This document shows positions 29,852-39,091 of a stretch of DNA of 64,000 nt, piece by piece (the stretch's first letter is position 1; each line of letters starts with the position of its first letter). The notes beneath the pieces were generated by a model, which was given only the letters and a program-made list of their open reading frames with translations, was not told the origin of the DNA and did not search any database. Both the position numbers and the translations under genes were made by a program. The stretch covers positions 1,922,001 to 1,986,000 of the forward strand of contig NZ_CP108644.1 in NCBI RefSeq assembly GCF_041435495.1, given 5' to 3'. This stretch comes from Streptomyces sp. NBC_01116 (GTDB taxonomy: Bacteria; Actinomycetota; Actinomycetes; Streptomycetales; Streptomycetaceae).

Positions 29852-30838
29852 TCAGCTCTTCTCGGCTGCTCCGGCGCTCTCGGCGGTGGCGCCCTTGCCG
29901 GGCTCGTCCTTCGTGAGCGGGTCCTTCTTCGCCCCGGCGTCCTGCTCGTCGGCGTCCGCCTCCGGGGAGCCGTCCTCGTCGGGGCCGTCCCCGTCCTCGT
30001 CGGAGCCCTTCGCGGGGGCGGCGTCGCGGTCGGGCTCGACGATCTCCTCGCGGCCCGGACGGATCCTCGCGGAGATCACGATGTAGACGACGGCGAGGAC
30101 GAAGACGATGATCGCGGTCCACACGTTCAGACGGAGACCGAGGACGTGGTGGGCCTCGTCGACCCGCATGTACTCGATCCAGCCGCGTCCCGCGCAGTAG
30201 GCGGCGACGTACAGCGCGAACGCCCGTCCGTGGCCGAGCCGGAAGCGGCGGTCGGCCCAGATGACCAGGAGCGCGACGCCGATGCACCACAGCGACTCGT
30301 ACAGGAAGGTCGGGTGGTACGTCCCGGCGACCCGGTTCGGGCCCTCGCTGATCTCCAGCGCCCAGGGGAGGTCGGTGGGCTTGCCGTACAGCTCCTGGTT
30401 GAACCAGTTGCCCCAGCGGCCGATGGCCTGGGCGATGGCGATGCCCGGGGCCAGCGCGTCGGCCCAGGCGGGCAGCGGGATGCCCCGGCGGCGGCAGGCG
30501 ATCCAGGCGCCGACGGCGCCGAACGCGATGGCGCCCCAGATGCCGAGGCCGCCCTCCCAGATCTTGAAGGCGTCGACCCAGTCCTCACCGTCGCTGAAGT
30601 ACAGCTGGTAGTCGGTGATCACGTGGTAGAGCCGACCGCCGACGAGGCCGAAGGGCACCGCCCAGACGGCGACGTCGGCCACGGTGCCGGCTTTGCCGCC
30701 CCGGGCTACCCAGCGCTTGTTGCCGAACCAGACGGCGACGAAGACACCGATGATGATGCAGAACGCGTAGCCGCGGAGCGGGATCGGGCCGAGCTCGATC
30801 ACGCCGGTCGACGGACTGGGGATGAAGGCAAGATTCAT
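29852..30838 (-). CDS. lgt: Prolipoprotein diacylglyceryl transferase
   Basis: This 328-aa integral membrane enzyme moves diacylglycerol from phosphatidylglycerol to the lipobox Cys of prelipoproteins. The Lgt signature GRWGNWFNQELYG is intact, and about seven hydrophobic segments are visible (FCIIIGVFVAVWF, VWAVPFGLVGG, and a final WTAIIVFVLAVVYIVI). It ends with an acidic, low-complexity cytoplasmic tail of about 70 residues rich in Asp, Glu, Gly and Ala, longer than in most bacteria but usual for actinomycetes. It is the last gene of the - strand group that includes trpA and the DsbA-like gene. Confidence 0.97.
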   Translation of the reverse strand: MNLAFIPSPSTGVIELGPIPLRGYAFCIIIGVFVAVWFGNKRWVARGGKAGTVADVAVWAVPFGLVGGRLYHVITDYQLYFSDGEDWVDAFKIWEGGLGIWGAIAFGAVGAWIACRRRGIPLPAWADALAPGIAIAQAIGRWGNWFNQELYGKPTDLPWALEISEGPNRVAGTYHPTFLYESLWCIGVALLVIWADRRFRLGHGRAFALYVAAYCAGRGWIEYMRVDEAHHVLGLRLNVWTAIIVFVLAVVYIVISARIRPGREEIVEPDRDAAPAKGSDEDGDGPDEDGSPEADADEQDAGAKKDPLTKDEPGKGATAESAGAAEKS

Positions 30839-30936
30839 GGCGAGGTCGACGCTACCCTGCCGGGCGGTGGGTACGGCAAGCCACCCGGCAACGTCTGGGT
30901 AACGAGGACCACCTCACGGGCGGGTGCGGGACGCGG

Positions 30937-31803
30937 TCAGGAAGCGGGACCCGACGACGGGTCGGCCGGGGCGGACGGGGCGGACGGGGCGGACGGGGCG
31001 GCGGTGCCCGGCTTCTTGCCCTTGTTGGCGGCGGCGACCCACTTCTTCAGATTCTCCGGGGAGATCTGCTCGTCGCCCTTGCTCGGGAAGACGGACTCCC
31101 CGTTGAGCAGCACCGTCGGCGTGCCCTGGAAGCCGCCCTCGCGGAACGCCGTGTCGGACTTCTTCACCCAGCTGTCGTGCTCGCCGTCCTCCACGCAGCC
31201 GCGGAAGTCCGGCGTGTCGAGCCCCTCGACGTCTCCGGCCAGCTCGATCAGCCGGCTGTTCTTGCCGAAGGCGTCGTCCGGCTCCGGAGGCTGGTTGGCG
31301 AAGAGCACGTCGTGGTACGGCGCGAACTTGCCGGCGTCCTGGGCGCAGGCGGCGGCGTTGGCGGCGCGCAGCGACCCGGTGCCGCCGAGGTTGCCGTCGA
31401 TGATCGTGGCCAGGTGGTACTCCACCTTGACCTGGCCGTCGTCCGCCAGCTCCGTGATGGTGTCCTTGAAGGCGGTCTCGAACTGGGCGCAGACGGGGCA
31501 GCGGAAGTCCTCCCAGATCGTGAGGGTGGACGGGGCGTCGGCGGCGCCGACCGGCACCGTCAGCGCGTCCTCGCCGATCGCGCCGGACGGGGCGACCGCG
31601 GGGCCGGAGGCGGTGTCGCCGCCGTCGTCCTTGCCCGCGTTGGCCGCGATCAGGCCGACCACGGCGGCCAGGGCGAGCACCCCGACCACCGCCGAGGCAA
31701 CGATCAGCGTCCGGCGGCGCTTCTCGCGCCCCTTCTCCCGCTCGCGCTGCTGGGCCAGGCGCTCGCGCGCGCTTCTGTTTCCCTCAGGGATCTTGTCGCT
31801 CAC
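30937..31803 (-). CDS. Membrane-anchored DsbA-like thioredoxin-fold protein
   Basis: This 288-aa protein has a basic N-terminal cytoplasmic part (RERLAQQREREKGREKRRR), one membrane helix (TLIVASAVVGVLALAAVVGLI) and an extracytoplasmic thioredoxin-fold domain. The redox motif is CPVC in WEDFRCPVCAQFE, and the cis-Pro loop is GTPTVLLNGE. It probably forms or isomerises disulfides in exported proteins. A Pro/Ala/Ser-rich tail follows the domain. The start is a GTG at 31803; an in-frame extension to 31872 would run through the trpA terminator and is rejected. It lies directly after that terminator and before lgt. Confidence 0.85.
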   Translation of the reverse strand: MSDKIPEGNRSARERLAQQREREKGREKRRRTLIVASAVVGVLALAAVVGLIAANAGKDDGGDTASGPAVAPSGAIGEDALTVPVGAADAPSTLTIWEDFRCPVCAQFETAFKDTITELADDGQVKVEYHLATIIDGNLGGTGSLRAANAAACAQDAGKFAPYHDVLFANQPPEPDDAFGKNSRLIELAGDVEGLDTPDFRGCVEDGEHDSWVKKSDTAFREGGFQGTPTVLLNGESVFPSKGDEQISPENLKKWVAAANKGKKPGTAAPSAPSAPSAPADPSSGPAS

Positions 31804-31816
31804 ACCCGGGAAACGA

Positions 31817-31846
31817 ACCGGGGAGGCGCCTCCGCGCCTCCCCGGT
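31817..31846 (-). terminator. Terminator after trpA
   Basis: ACCGGGGAGGCGC (31817-31829) pairs perfectly with GCGCCTCCCCGGT (31834-31846) around a 4-nt loop, 33 bp after the trpA stop. It ends about 14 bp before the GTG of the DsbA-like gene, so that gene probably depends on read-through or a promoter overlapping the hairpin. Confidence 0.85.
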
Positions 31847-31878
31847 CCACAATCCACCCATTCGGGTGACAAAAGGGC

Positions 31879-32691
31879 TCAGCGCTTTCGAACGCCCTCG
31901 GCCAGTTCGCCCGCCAGGGAGCGGACGGCGGCGAGACCGGCGGCCTCGTCGGGGGCGTCCAGCATGGCCTTGACGAAGGCCGAGCCGACGATCACGCCGT
32001 CCGCGAACCCGGCGACCTCGGCGGCCTGCGCCGCGTTGGAGACGCCGAGGCCGACGCAGACCGGGAGGTCGGTGGTGGCGCGGGTGCGTTCCACCAGGTC
32101 CTGGGCCTGGGCGCCGACGGAGGCGCGGGTGCCGGTGACGCCCATCAGGGAGGCGGCGTAGACGAATCCGCTCCCGGCCGCCGTGATGGTGGCGAGGCGG
32201 GCGTCCTGGCTGCTGGGGGCGACGACGAACACGGTGGCGAGGCCGTGCTTGTCGGCGTGCTCGCGCCACAGCGCGGACTCCTGGACCGGCAGGTCGGGCA
32301 GGATGCACCCGGCGCCGCCCGCCTCGGCCAGTTCGGCGGTGAAGCGCTCGACGCCGTAGCGGTCGATGGGGTTCCAGTACGTCATGACCAGGATCGGGAC
32401 GCCGGTGGCCTCGTGCGCCTCGCGGACCGTGCGCATCACGTCGGCGATCCTGACGCCGCCGCGCAGGGCGATGTCGTCGGCGGTCTGGATGACCGGCCCG
32501 TCCAGGACCGGGTCGCTGTGCGGGAGCCCGATCTCGACGATGTCCGCGCCGCCCGCGATGACGGCCTTGACCGCCTCGATGCCGCCGTCGACGGTCGGGA
32601 AGCCCGCCGGGAGGTAGGCGATGAGCGCCGCCCGGTCCGCGGCCCTGGTGGCGGCCAGGGTGGTGTTCAACAGCTCGATGTTGCCGCTCAC
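31879..32691 (-). CDS. trpA: Tryptophan synthase alpha subunit
   Basis: This 270-aa TIM barrel cleaves indole-3-glycerol phosphate to indole and glyceraldehyde 3-phosphate. Active-site Glu and Asp lie in [19 protein letters not shown] and in [11 protein letters not shown], and [27 protein letters not shown] is the phosphate-binding end. The indole passes through a tunnel to TrpB. The GTG start overlaps the trpB stop (GTGA). Proline replaces the usual phenylalanine in the PFSDP segment (LPHSDP), which is normal for Streptomyces. Confidence 0.96.
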   Translation of the reverse strand: MSGNIELLNTTLAATRAADRAALIAYLPAGFPTVDGGIEAVKAVIAGGADIVEIGLPHSDPVLDGPVIQTADDIALRGGVRIADVMRTVREAHEATGVPILVMTYWNPIDRYGVERFTAELAEAGGAGCILPDLPVQESALWREHADKHGLATVFVVAPSSQDARLATITAAGSGFVYAASLMGVTGTRASVGAQAQDLVERTRATTDLPVCVGLGVSNAAQAAEVAGFADGVIVGSAFVKAMLDAPDEAAGLAAVRSLAGELAEGVRKR

Positions 32692-33974
32692 TTGGCGTCC
32701 CCCTCGATCTCGGCGCGGTCGCTGTCGGCGTCCGCCTCGACGGCGGCGTCGGTGTCGTAGAGCCCGAAGTAGCGGGCGGCGGTGTCCATGTCCTTGTCGC
32801 CGCGGCCGGACAGGTTGACGAGGATCAGCCCGTCCCCGCCGAGCTCCTTGCCGAGGTCCAGGGCTCCGGCGAGGGCGTGGGCGCTCTCGATGGCCGGGAT
32901 GATTCCCTCGGTGCGGGACAGCAGGCGCAGGGCCTGCATGGCCGCGTCGTCGGTGACCGCGCGGTACTCGCCGCGCCCGACGTCCTTGAGGTAGGCGTGC
33001 TCCGGGCCGATGCCGGGGTAGTCCAGTCCCGCCGAGATGGAGTACGGCTCGGTGATCTGGCCCTCGTCGTCCTGGAGGACGTAGGAGCGCGAGCCGTGCA
33101 GGATGCCGGGCTCCCCGGCGGTGAGGGTCGCCGCGTGCTCGCCGGTCTCCACCCCGTGCCCGGCCGGTTCGCAGCCCACCAGGCGGACCCCGGTGTCGGG
33201 GAGGAAGGCGTGGAAGAGGCCGATGGCGTTGGAGCCGCCGCCGACGCAGGCGACCGCCGCGTCCGGGAGGCGGCCCGCGCGTTCCAGGATCTGGCGGCGG
33301 GCCTCGACGCCGATGACGCGGTGGAAGTCGCGGACCATCGCCGGGAAGGGGTGCGGGCCCGCGACCGTGCCGAAGAGGTAGTGGGTGCGGTCCACGTTGG
33401 CGACCCAGTCGCGGAACGCCTCGTTGATGGCGTCCTTCAGGGTCCGCGAGCCGGACTTCACGGCGACGACCTCGGCGCCGAGCATCCGCATCCGGGCCAC
33501 GTTCAGTGCCTGGCGCTGGGTGTCGATCTCGCCCATGTAGATGGTGCAGTCGAGGCCGAAGAGGGCGCAGGCGGTCGCGGTGGCGACGCCGTGCTGGCCG
33601 GCTCCGGTCTCGGCGATGACACGGGTCTTGCCCATGCGCTTGGTGAGGAGGGCCTGGCCCAGCACGTTGTTGATCTTGTGCGAGCCGGTGTGGTTCAGGT
33701 CCTCGCGCTTGAGGAAGATCCGGGCGCCGCCCGCGTGCTCGGCGAAGCGCGGGACCTCGGTCAGCGCGCTGGGCCGGCCCGTGTAGTCGACCATGAGCGC
33801 GTTGAGCTCGGCGGCGAAGGCGGGGTCGGCCTTGGCCTTGTCGTACTCGACGGCGACCTCGTCCACGGCGGCGACGAGCGCCTCCGGGATGAACTTGCCG
33901 CCGTACGCGCCGAAATAGCCCTCGGCGCTGGGGATCAGACCCTCGGGGTCCGGGATGAAGAATTCGGACGTCAT
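32688..33974 (-). CDS. trpB: Tryptophan synthase beta subunit
   Basis: This 428-aa PLP enzyme joins indole with L-serine to give L-tryptophan. The PLP lysine is in [14 protein letters not shown], the phosphate loop is [12 protein letters not shown], and the active-site Glu/Gln region [11 protein letters not shown] is conserved. The ATG at 33974 has AAGGAG about 8 bp upstream; the longer frame is not supported. The 139-bp gap to trpM may hold a promoter or processing site. The last 15 residues ([22 protein letters not shown]) form an acidic tail not needed by the family. Confidence 0.97.
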   Translation of the reverse strand: MTSEFFIPDPEGLIPSAEGYFGAYGGKFIPEALVAAVDEVAVEYDKAKADPAFAAELNALMVDYTGRPSALTEVPRFAEHAGGARIFLKREDLNHTGSHKINNVLGQALLTKRMGKTRVIAETGAGQHGVATATACALFGLDCTIYMGEIDTQRQALNVARMRMLGAEVVAVKSGSRTLKDAINEAFRDWVANVDRTHYLFGTVAGPHPFPAMVRDFHRVIGVEARRQILERAGRLPDAAVACVGGGSNAIGLFHAFLPDTGVRLVGCEPAGHGVETGEHAATLTAGEPGILHGSRSYVLQDDEGQITEPYSISAGLDYPGIGPEHAYLKDVGRGEYRAVTDDAAMQALRLLSRTEGIIPAIESAHALAGALDLGKELGGDGLILVNLSGRGDKDMDTAARYFGLYDTDAAVEADADSDRAEIEGDAK

Positions 33975-34113
33975 GCGACGTGCTCCTTGGCATGGCAACG
34001 GATGGGTCGACCGTATGCGCGAAGCGGCGAGCGCCACCGGGACCGGCATGCGGTCGCGGCGGAGCGGTCGTACGTACGAGAAGGGGTGCTGCGGTACGTC
34101 GGCCGGGGCTCGC

Positions 34114-34326
34114 CTACTGCGCGGACCCCGGGCGCCATCGCATGCCGTTCACCTGGCCGGGCTCGTCGCCGATGACGTACCGGACACGCCGGCCGTGCAC
34201 GCGCCGGGCGGGGGCGCGGCAGCCACGGGGGCGGCAGCCGCGCGCCAGCGGGGCGTGCGGGTCCCGGGCCGGAGCCCCGGCCGGGCGGAGGCCGGGCCGG
34301 GTGCGGGGCACGGGACGGTCGGTCAT
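34114..34326 (-). CDS. trpM: Small basic protein TrpM
   Basis: This 70-aa Arg/Pro-rich protein lies between trpC and trpB, the position of trpM in Streptomyces coelicolor, where the small protein modulates tryptophan synthesis and growth. The first 30 residues are low-complexity; the second half ([18 protein letters not shown], then [15 protein letters not shown]) looks like the conserved part. No known catalytic motif or membrane segment is visible. The ATG at 34326 is 16 bp after the trpC stop, which implies cotranscription with trpC. Identification is by position, size and remembered resemblance, so it needs a direct alignment. Confidence 0.72.
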   Translation of the reverse strand: MTDRPVPRTRPGLRPAGAPARDPHAPLARGCRPRGCRAPARRVHGRRVRYVIGDEPGQVNGMRWRPGSAQ

Positions 34327-34342
34327 GGTCGTCGGTCCCCGG

Positions 34343-35152
34343 TCAGCCGCGGCCGTGGCGGAGCGCCGGGTGGGCGCCCGCGGCGACGAGGTCGGCGACG
34401 GCGGCGCGCGGGTCGCGGCCGGTGACCAGCGACTCGCCGACCAGGACGGCGTCGGCGCCCGCGTTGGCGTACGCGATCAGGTCGTGCGGGCCCCGGACGC
34501 CGGACTCGGCGACCTTGACGATGTGGTCGGGGATCTCGGGGGCGACGCGCTCGAAGGTGGAGCGGTCGACCTTGAGGTCCTTCAGGTTGCGCGCGTTGAC
34601 ACCGATGATCTTGGCTCCGGCGTCCACGGCGCGCTCCGCCTCCTCCTCGTCGTGCGCCTCCACGAGCGGGGTGAGCCCGATCGACTCGGCGCGCTCGATG
34701 AGGGAGACCAGGGCCTCCTGGTCGAGGGCGGCGACGATCAGCAGGGCGAGGTCGGCGCCGTAGGCGCGGGCCTCCCACAGCTGGTACGAGGTGACGATGA
34801 AGTCCTTGCGCAGGATCGGGGTGTCGACCTTGGCGCGGACGGCCTCCAGGTCGGCGAGCGAACCGCCGAAGCGGCGCTCCTCCGTGAGGACCGAGATGAC
34901 GGACGCGCCGCCCGCCTCGTAGTCCGCGGCGAGCGCGGCCGGGTCGGCGATGGCGGCAAGGGCCCCCTTGGAGGGGGACGAGCGCTTGACCTCGCAGATG
35001 ACGGTCACGCCCTCGCCGCGCAGGGCGGCGACTCCGTCCTTGGCCTGGGGAGCGCGGGCCGCGCGCTCCTTCAGCTCGTCGAGGCTGACGCGCGCCTGCC
35101 GCTCCGCGAGGTCGGCGCGAACGCCGTCGATGATCTCGTCGAGCACACTCAC
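34343..35152 (-). CDS. trpC: Indole-3-glycerol phosphate synthase
   Basis: This 269-aa TIM-barrel enzyme closes the indole ring from CdRP. The catalytic Lys is in [12 protein letters not shown], further conserved blocks are [17 protein letters not shown] and ILRKDFIV, and the Glu/Asn pair is in [14 protein letters not shown] and VAESGVRG. The protein starts at GTG 35152. It is the first gene of the trpC-trpM-trpB-trpA set. No separate trpF is present in the window; PriA, encoded in the his operon here, would supply that step. Confidence 0.97.
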   Translation of the reverse strand: MSVLDEIIDGVRADLAERQARVSLDELKERAARAPQAKDGVAALRGEGVTVICEVKRSSPSKGALAAIADPAALAADYEAGGASVISVLTEERRFGGSLADLEAVRAKVDTPILRKDFIVTSYQLWEARAYGADLALLIVAALDQEALVSLIERAESIGLTPLVEAHDEEEAERAVDAGAKIIGVNARNLKDLKVDRSTFERVAPEIPDHIVKVAESGVRGPHDLIAYANAGADAVLVGESLVTGRDPRAAVADLVAAGAHPALRHGRG

Positions 35153-35288
35153 GCGAGCGGCCCCCTTCCGAACGGTTGACGGTGAACAGGATCAGCCGTA
35201 CCGATGGTATCCGCAGGATGCCCCGGGGCTCGCATCCGGCCACGTCGCGTCCCACTTCCTGGTCATCCGCCCGGCCCGAGCCGGGAGC

Positions 35289-35885
35289 TCAGGGGGCCAG
35301 CGCCGAGCCGAACGGCAGATTCCGGACCACGGTGAAGGTCAGCAGGACGGCGCCCACGCCCCACCACCAGACGGGCGCGAGACCGATGCGCAGGGGCTGT
35401 CCGCGCCAGGCCCGGACCAGCCAGAGGACCCAGACCGCGGCGAAGAGGAAGTAGCCGACGGTGGCGATCGCGTTGGCTCCGAGCGCCGCGCCGAGGTCGC
35501 CGGTGATGAAGGCGTGGGCGCTGCGCAGTCCGCCGCAGCCGGGGCAGAGGACGCCGGTCAGCTTGAGCAGCGGGCAGACCGGGTAGTGGCCGGACTCGTT
35601 GGGGTCGACGGCCCCGACGTACGCGAAGGCTCCCGCGACGGCGGCGAGGATGCCGATGGGGGTGGCGAGCCGACGCGCCTTCCGGCCCGTCGGGCTGCCC
35701 GACCAGCCCGTCCGGGCCGGGGTGGCGGAGGCTCCGTCCTCCAACGCCGGGCGGGCCGGGGCGGGCCGGGCCATGTCGGGGGTCGGGCAGACGGTCAGCG
35801 GCATGTTCAGGGGGCCGACGCCCTGCTGTGGCTCCGTCTCCGGGTCCGGCGGCTGGGCGGCTGAGGGGGTAGGCGAGGCGTCCAC
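35289..35885 (-). CDS. DUF2752 membrane protein
   Basis: This protein of about 198 aa has a Pro/Ala-rich cytoplasmic N terminus, then three hydrophobic helices. The DUF2752 signature is visible as YPVCPLLKLTGVLCPGCGGLRSAHAFITGD, where the CPGCG motif resembles a small redox or metal site at the membrane face. Function of the family is unknown. The GTG at 35885 is the probable start, though an internal ATG is possible. It lies between trpC and the HGxxPAAW gene, an arrangement kept in Streptomyces trp loci, but a link to tryptophan synthesis is not shown. Confidence 0.75.
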   Translation of the reverse strand: MDASPTPSAAQPPDPETEPQQGVGPLNMPLTVCPTPDMARPAPARPALEDGASATPARTGWSGSPTGRKARRLATPIGILAAVAGAFAYVGAVDPNESGHYPVCPLLKLTGVLCPGCGGLRSAHAFITGDLGAALGANAIATVGYFLFAAVWVLWLVRAWRGQPLRIGLAPVWWWGVGAVLLTFTVVRNLPFGSALAP

Positions 35886-35980
35886 CCGTTGATTGTCCCC
35901 CGCCGACGCGAAAAGGCGCAGCCCCGGGTGAGGGCTGCGCCTGTCGGCGTGTCGGTCGCCGGGACGGGCCGGCGTCCGGG

Positions 35981-36232
35981 TCAGTGGGAGATCTGCGCGC
36001 GCCCGGCGCGCTCCCTGGCCTCGATCAGCTCGGCCGACTCCTTCGGCATGCCGAGGCCGGCCACCTTCATGGCGAGGCCCACGAGACCGCCGGCGAAGAT
36101 GACGGCGATCCCGGCCCAGAAGCCGAGCGGGTTGGCCGCGACCATGAAGACGCCTGCGACGCAGAAGCCGATGAAAGCGATGATGACACCGGTCCAGGCG
36201 GCCGGGGTGTGTCCGTGGCTCGTGCCCGCCAT
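35981..36232 (-). CDS. Small HGxxPAAW-motif membrane protein
   Basis: This 83-aa protein begins MAGTSHGHTPAAW, the motif that names the family, followed by two membrane helices (TGVIIAFIGFCVAGVFMV and GFWAGIAVIFAGGLVGLAM) and a short charged tail. The ATG at 36232 is supported by GAGGAG 6-11 bp upstream; the longer frame is not. The family occurs in actinomycete trp loci and has no known activity. A GC-rich hairpin-like stretch at 35912-35945 follows the stop. Confidence 0.82.
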   Translation of the reverse strand: MAGTSHGHTPAAWTGVIIAFIGFCVAGVFMVAANPLGFWAGIAVIFAGGLVGLAMKVAGLGMPKESAELIEARERAGRAQISH

Positions 36233-36344
36233 GAGTTGCTCCTCGTTGGTGTTGCGCCGTGGGTGGCGCTGTACGTGTGGCCGCCGCCCGGGGACGGCTC
36301 GGGTCCATTGTCCCGTACGGGGCAACGGGAGGTGAGCGTGGGGG

Positions 36345-37019
36345 TCACGCCTCGCGCGTCGGGTCCTCGCCGCGGTCCAGGGCCTTCCACAGGTCCTCGG
36401 GCCGGTCCGGGTCGGGGGCGGTGCGGGGCGCCTTGCCGGGGCGGGGGGTGCCGTCGCGCTCGTACTTTCCGGACATGGCGGGCCAGCGGCTGCCGTAGCG
36501 CAGCGCGAGGAGCCCGGCCAGCAGGATCAGCAGGCCGCCGGCGGCCGTGACGTAGGGCCAGGCGGTGTGGTCGATCGCGTGGATGGTGGCCGCCGCGTCG
36601 CCGGTCGTCCTGGCGGCCTCCTCGTCGAGGGCCGTGCTGTCGGACCCGCCGGCCCAGGCGCTGACCGTGGCTCCGAGACCGCTGAGGGCGAGGAGGGCGG
36701 CGACGATCCGGCGGCCGGCGCCGCGTACGGCGAAGACGGCGACGAGCGCGGCGAGTCCGACGACGGCCAGGGCGGCCGGGACTCCGGTGACGGCCTGGCC
36801 GTCGACGCTCAGCGGGAGGGCGCCGCCGCCGGTGGCCGCGTCGCCCTCGGCCCAGGTCTGCCCGGAGGCGAGGAGGACGACGGTCGCACCGGCCGCGCCG
36901 AGGAGCAGACCGGCCGCGAGACTGCGACGGCTCCCTGCGGAGTCGGGCGCGGCGCCGGACGCGGAGTCGGCGGTTCGGGCACGGGGCTGGGGTACGGGGA
37001 CAGCACTCACGCCCTCCAC
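36345..37019 (-). CDS. Trp-locus-associated membrane protein (TIGR02234 type)
   Basis: This 224-aa protein has four membrane segments: LAAGLLLGAAGATVVLLASG, AALAVVGLAALVAVFAV, IVAALLALSGLGATVSAWAG and YVTAAGGLLILLAGLLAL. An extracytoplasmic loop begins QTWAEGDA, and a Pro/Asp-rich cytoplasmic tail follows. Such proteins are found beside tryptophan biosynthesis genes in actinobacteria and are named for that link; activity is unknown. The start is an ATG at 37019 or the GTG three codons later. It follows trpE, separated by the GGTCGGC repeat tract. Confidence 0.78.
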   Translation of the reverse strand: MEGVSAVPVPQPRARTADSASGAAPDSAGSRRSLAAGLLLGAAGATVVLLASGQTWAEGDAATGGGALPLSVDGQAVTGVPAALAVVGLAALVAVFAVRGAGRRIVAALLALSGLGATVSAWAGGSDSTALDEEAARTTGDAAATIHAIDHTAWPYVTAAGGLLILLAGLLALRYGSRWPAMSGKYERDGTPRPGKAPRTAPDPDRPEDLWKALDRGEDPTREA

Positions 37020-37050
37020 TATCCCCTACCGCCCCGACGCCCGTGGAGCC

Positions 37051-37120
37051 GGTCGGCGGTCGGCGGTCGGCGGTCGGCGGTCGGCGGTCGGCGGTCGGCG
37101 GTCGGCGGTCGGCGGTCGGC
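37051..37120. repeat. (GGTCGGC)10 tandem repeat
   Basis: Ten perfect, uninterrupted copies of a heptamer lie between the trpE stop (37124) and the TIGR02234-type gene start (37019). The tract is bracketed by two near-identical copies of CGTGGAGCCGGT (37042-37053 and 37133-37144), one of which is inside the trpE coding end. Confidence 0.97.
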
Positions 37121-37123
37121 GGT

Positions 37124-38617
37124 TCAGCGTTCGTGGAGCCGGTTGGCCGTGTGGACGGCGCGGAGCACGGCCGCCGCCTTGTTGCGGCACTCGGTGTCCT
37201 CGGCGACCGGGTCGGAGTCGGCGACGACCCCGGCTCCGGCCTGGACGTAGGCGGTGCCGTCGCGGAGCAGGGCGGTCCGGATGGCGATGGCGGTGTCGGA
37301 GTCCCCGGCGAAGTCGAGATAGCCGACGCAGCCCCCGTACAGTCCGCGGCGGCTCGGCTCCAGCTCCTCGATGATCTGCATGGCGCGGGGCTTGGGGGCG
37401 CCGGAGAGGGTGCCCGCGGGGAAGCAGGCGGTGAGCACGTCGAAGGCGGTGCGGTCCCCGGTGACGCGCCCGGTGACGGTGGAGACGATGTGCATCACGT
37501 GGGAGTAGCGCTCGATCGACATGAAGTCGACGACCTCGACGCTGCCGGGTTCGCAGACCCGCCCCAGGTCGTTGCGGCCGAGGTCGACGAGCATCAGGTG
37601 CTCGGCGCGCTCCTTGGGGTCGGCGAGGAGTTCGTCGGCGAGCGCCTGGTCCTCCTGCGGGGTGGCGCCCCGGTGCCGGGTCCCGGCGATCGGGTGGACC
37701 ATGGCCCGGCCGTCCTCGACCTTGACCAGGGCCTCGGGGCTGGAGCCGACGACGTCGAAGCCGTCGAAGCGGAAGAGGTACATGTACGGGGACGGGTTGG
37801 TGGCCCGCAGGACCCGGTAGACGTCCAGGGCGCTCGCCGTGCACGGGGTCTCGAAGCGCTGGGAGGGGACGACCTGGAAGGCCTCGCCCGCCCTGATGCG
37901 CTCCTTGATGTCCACGACGGCGTCCCTGTAGGCCTCGCCGCCCCAGAGCGCGGTGTACGGCGGCAGCTCGGACGGGGGCAGGACGGCGGGGGCGCTGCGG
38001 ACCGGGAGGCGCAGGTCCCGCTCCATCGCGTCGAGGCGGGCGACGGCGTCCGCGTACGCCTCGTCGACGCCGGTGTCGAGGTCGTTGTGGTTGATCGCGT
38101 TGGCGATCAGCAGGACGGTGCCGTCCCGGTGGTCGAGGACGGCGAGGTCCGAGGTGAGGAGCATGGTCAGCTCGGGCAGCTTCAGGTCGTCGCCGCCGTG
38201 CTCGCCGATCTTCTCCAGGCGGCGCACGACGTCGTAGCCGAGGTAGCCGACCATGCCGCCGGTGAACGGCGGCAGTCCCTCGTCGCCGACCAGGTCGCGC
38301 GGGGTGTGCAGGGTCTCGACGGTGGCGCGCAGCGCGTCCAGCGGGTCGCCGGCCACGGGGACGCCCACGGGCGGGGTGCCGAGCCAGTGGGCCTCGCCGT
38401 CGCGGGCGGTGAGGGTGGCGTCGCTGCGGACGCCGATGAAGGAGTAGCGCGACCAGGTCCGGCCGTTCTCGGCGGACTCCAGGAGGAAGGTGCCGGTGCG
38501 TTCGGCGGCGAGCTTGCGGTACAGGCCGACCGGGGTGTCGCCGTCCGCGAGGAGGCGGCGGCTGACGGGGACGACACGGCGGTCGACGGCCAGCTTGCGG
38601 AAGGTGTCGAGATCCAT
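37124..38617 (-). CDS. trpE: Anthranilate synthase component I
   Basis: This 497-aa chorismate-utilising enzyme makes anthranilate from chorismate with ammonia from a TrpG-type partner, which is not in the window. Diagnostic blocks are [57 protein letters not shown] and [21 protein letters not shown]. The Trp-feedback region near the N terminus contains [18 protein letters not shown], as in feedback-inhibited enzymes. The ATG at 38617 follows the hisI stop by 9 bp, so hisI and trpE are cotranscribed, which leaves no room for a Trp leader peptide between them. Confidence 0.97.
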   Translation of the reverse strand: MDLDTFRKLAVDRRVVPVSRRLLADGDTPVGLYRKLAAERTGTFLLESAENGRTWSRYSFIGVRSDATLTARDGEAHWLGTPPVGVPVAGDPLDALRATVETLHTPRDLVGDEGLPPFTGGMVGYLGYDVVRRLEKIGEHGGDDLKLPELTMLLTSDLAVLDHRDGTVLLIANAINHNDLDTGVDEAYADAVARLDAMERDLRLPVRSAPAVLPPSELPPYTALWGGEAYRDAVVDIKERIRAGEAFQVVPSQRFETPCTASALDVYRVLRATNPSPYMYLFRFDGFDVVGSSPEALVKVEDGRAMVHPIAGTRHRGATPQEDQALADELLADPKERAEHLMLVDLGRNDLGRVCEPGSVEVVDFMSIERYSHVMHIVSTVTGRVTGDRTAFDVLTACFPAGTLSGAPKPRAMQIIEELEPSRRGLYGGCVGYLDFAGDSDTAIAIRTALLRDGTAYVQAGAGVVADSDPVAEDTECRNKAAAVLRAVHTANRLHER

Positions 38618-38626
38618 GGCCGGACC

Positions 38627-39007
38627 TTAGCTGTCGAGGAGGGGCAGGGCGTCGGCGTCGAAGCACGTGCGGTCGCCCGTGTGGCAGGCGGCGCCCGTCT
38701 GGTCGACCTTGACCAGGACGGTGTCGGCGTCGCAGTCCAGGGCGACGGACTTCACGTGCTGGACGTGACCGGAGGTGTCGCCCTTGACCCAGTACTCCTG
38801 GCGGCTGCGCGACCAGTAGGTGCAGCGGCCCGTGGTGAGGGTGCGGTGGAGCGCCTCGTCGTCCATCCAGCCGAGCATCAGCACCTCGCCGGTGTCGTAC
38901 TGCTGCGCGATGGCCGGGACGAGGCCGTCGGCGCCGCGCTTGAGGCGGGCGGCGATGGCCGGGTCGAGGCTGCTGGCGGGCGGCGTGGCGCCGGGCGTGC
39001 TCGTCAT
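38627..39007 (-). CDS. hisI: Phosphoribosyl-AMP cyclohydrolase
   Basis: This 126-aa zinc and magnesium enzyme opens the adenine ring of phosphoribosyl-AMP, the third step of histidine synthesis. The core is [17 protein letters not shown], then [18 protein letters not shown], the metal ligands [13 protein letters not shown], and [10 protein letters not shown] with the zinc Cys and His residues. It is a stand-alone cyclohydrolase without the HisE domain. The ATG at 39007 lies 84 bp from the divergent gene at 39092, so the promoter for the hisI-trpE unit is in that short gap. Confidence 0.96.
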   Translation of the reverse strand: MTSTPGATPPASSLDPAIAARLKRGADGLVPAIAQQYDTGEVLMLGWMDDEALHRTLTTGRCTYWSRSRQEYWVKGDTSGHVQHVKSVALDCDADTVLVKVDQTGAACHTGDRTCFDADALPLLDS

Positions 39008-39091
39008 GGGCCCATTGTGCCGTGGTCGCGGAGGCGTTCCGGGCGGACGTCCACTGGGCGGACCAGGGGTGACGGTCGTACGCTGGCGGAC

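Noticed and set aside
31804..31872. Longer start for the DsbA-like protein
   Set aside because: The extension runs through the trpA terminator hairpin and has no similarity to the membrane-anchored family start.
35153..35288. Additional small gene between trpC and the DUF2752 gene
   Set aside because: No frame with a ribosome site or hydrophobic or domain features was seen; it looks like a promoter region.
37051..37120. Possible CRISPR array
   Set aside because: The units are 7-bp perfect tandem repeats with no spacers.
38618..38626. Possible Trp leader peptide and attenuator before trpE
   Set aside because: Only 9 bp separate hisI and trpE, so there is no room for a leader and no Trp-rich short frame was seen there.
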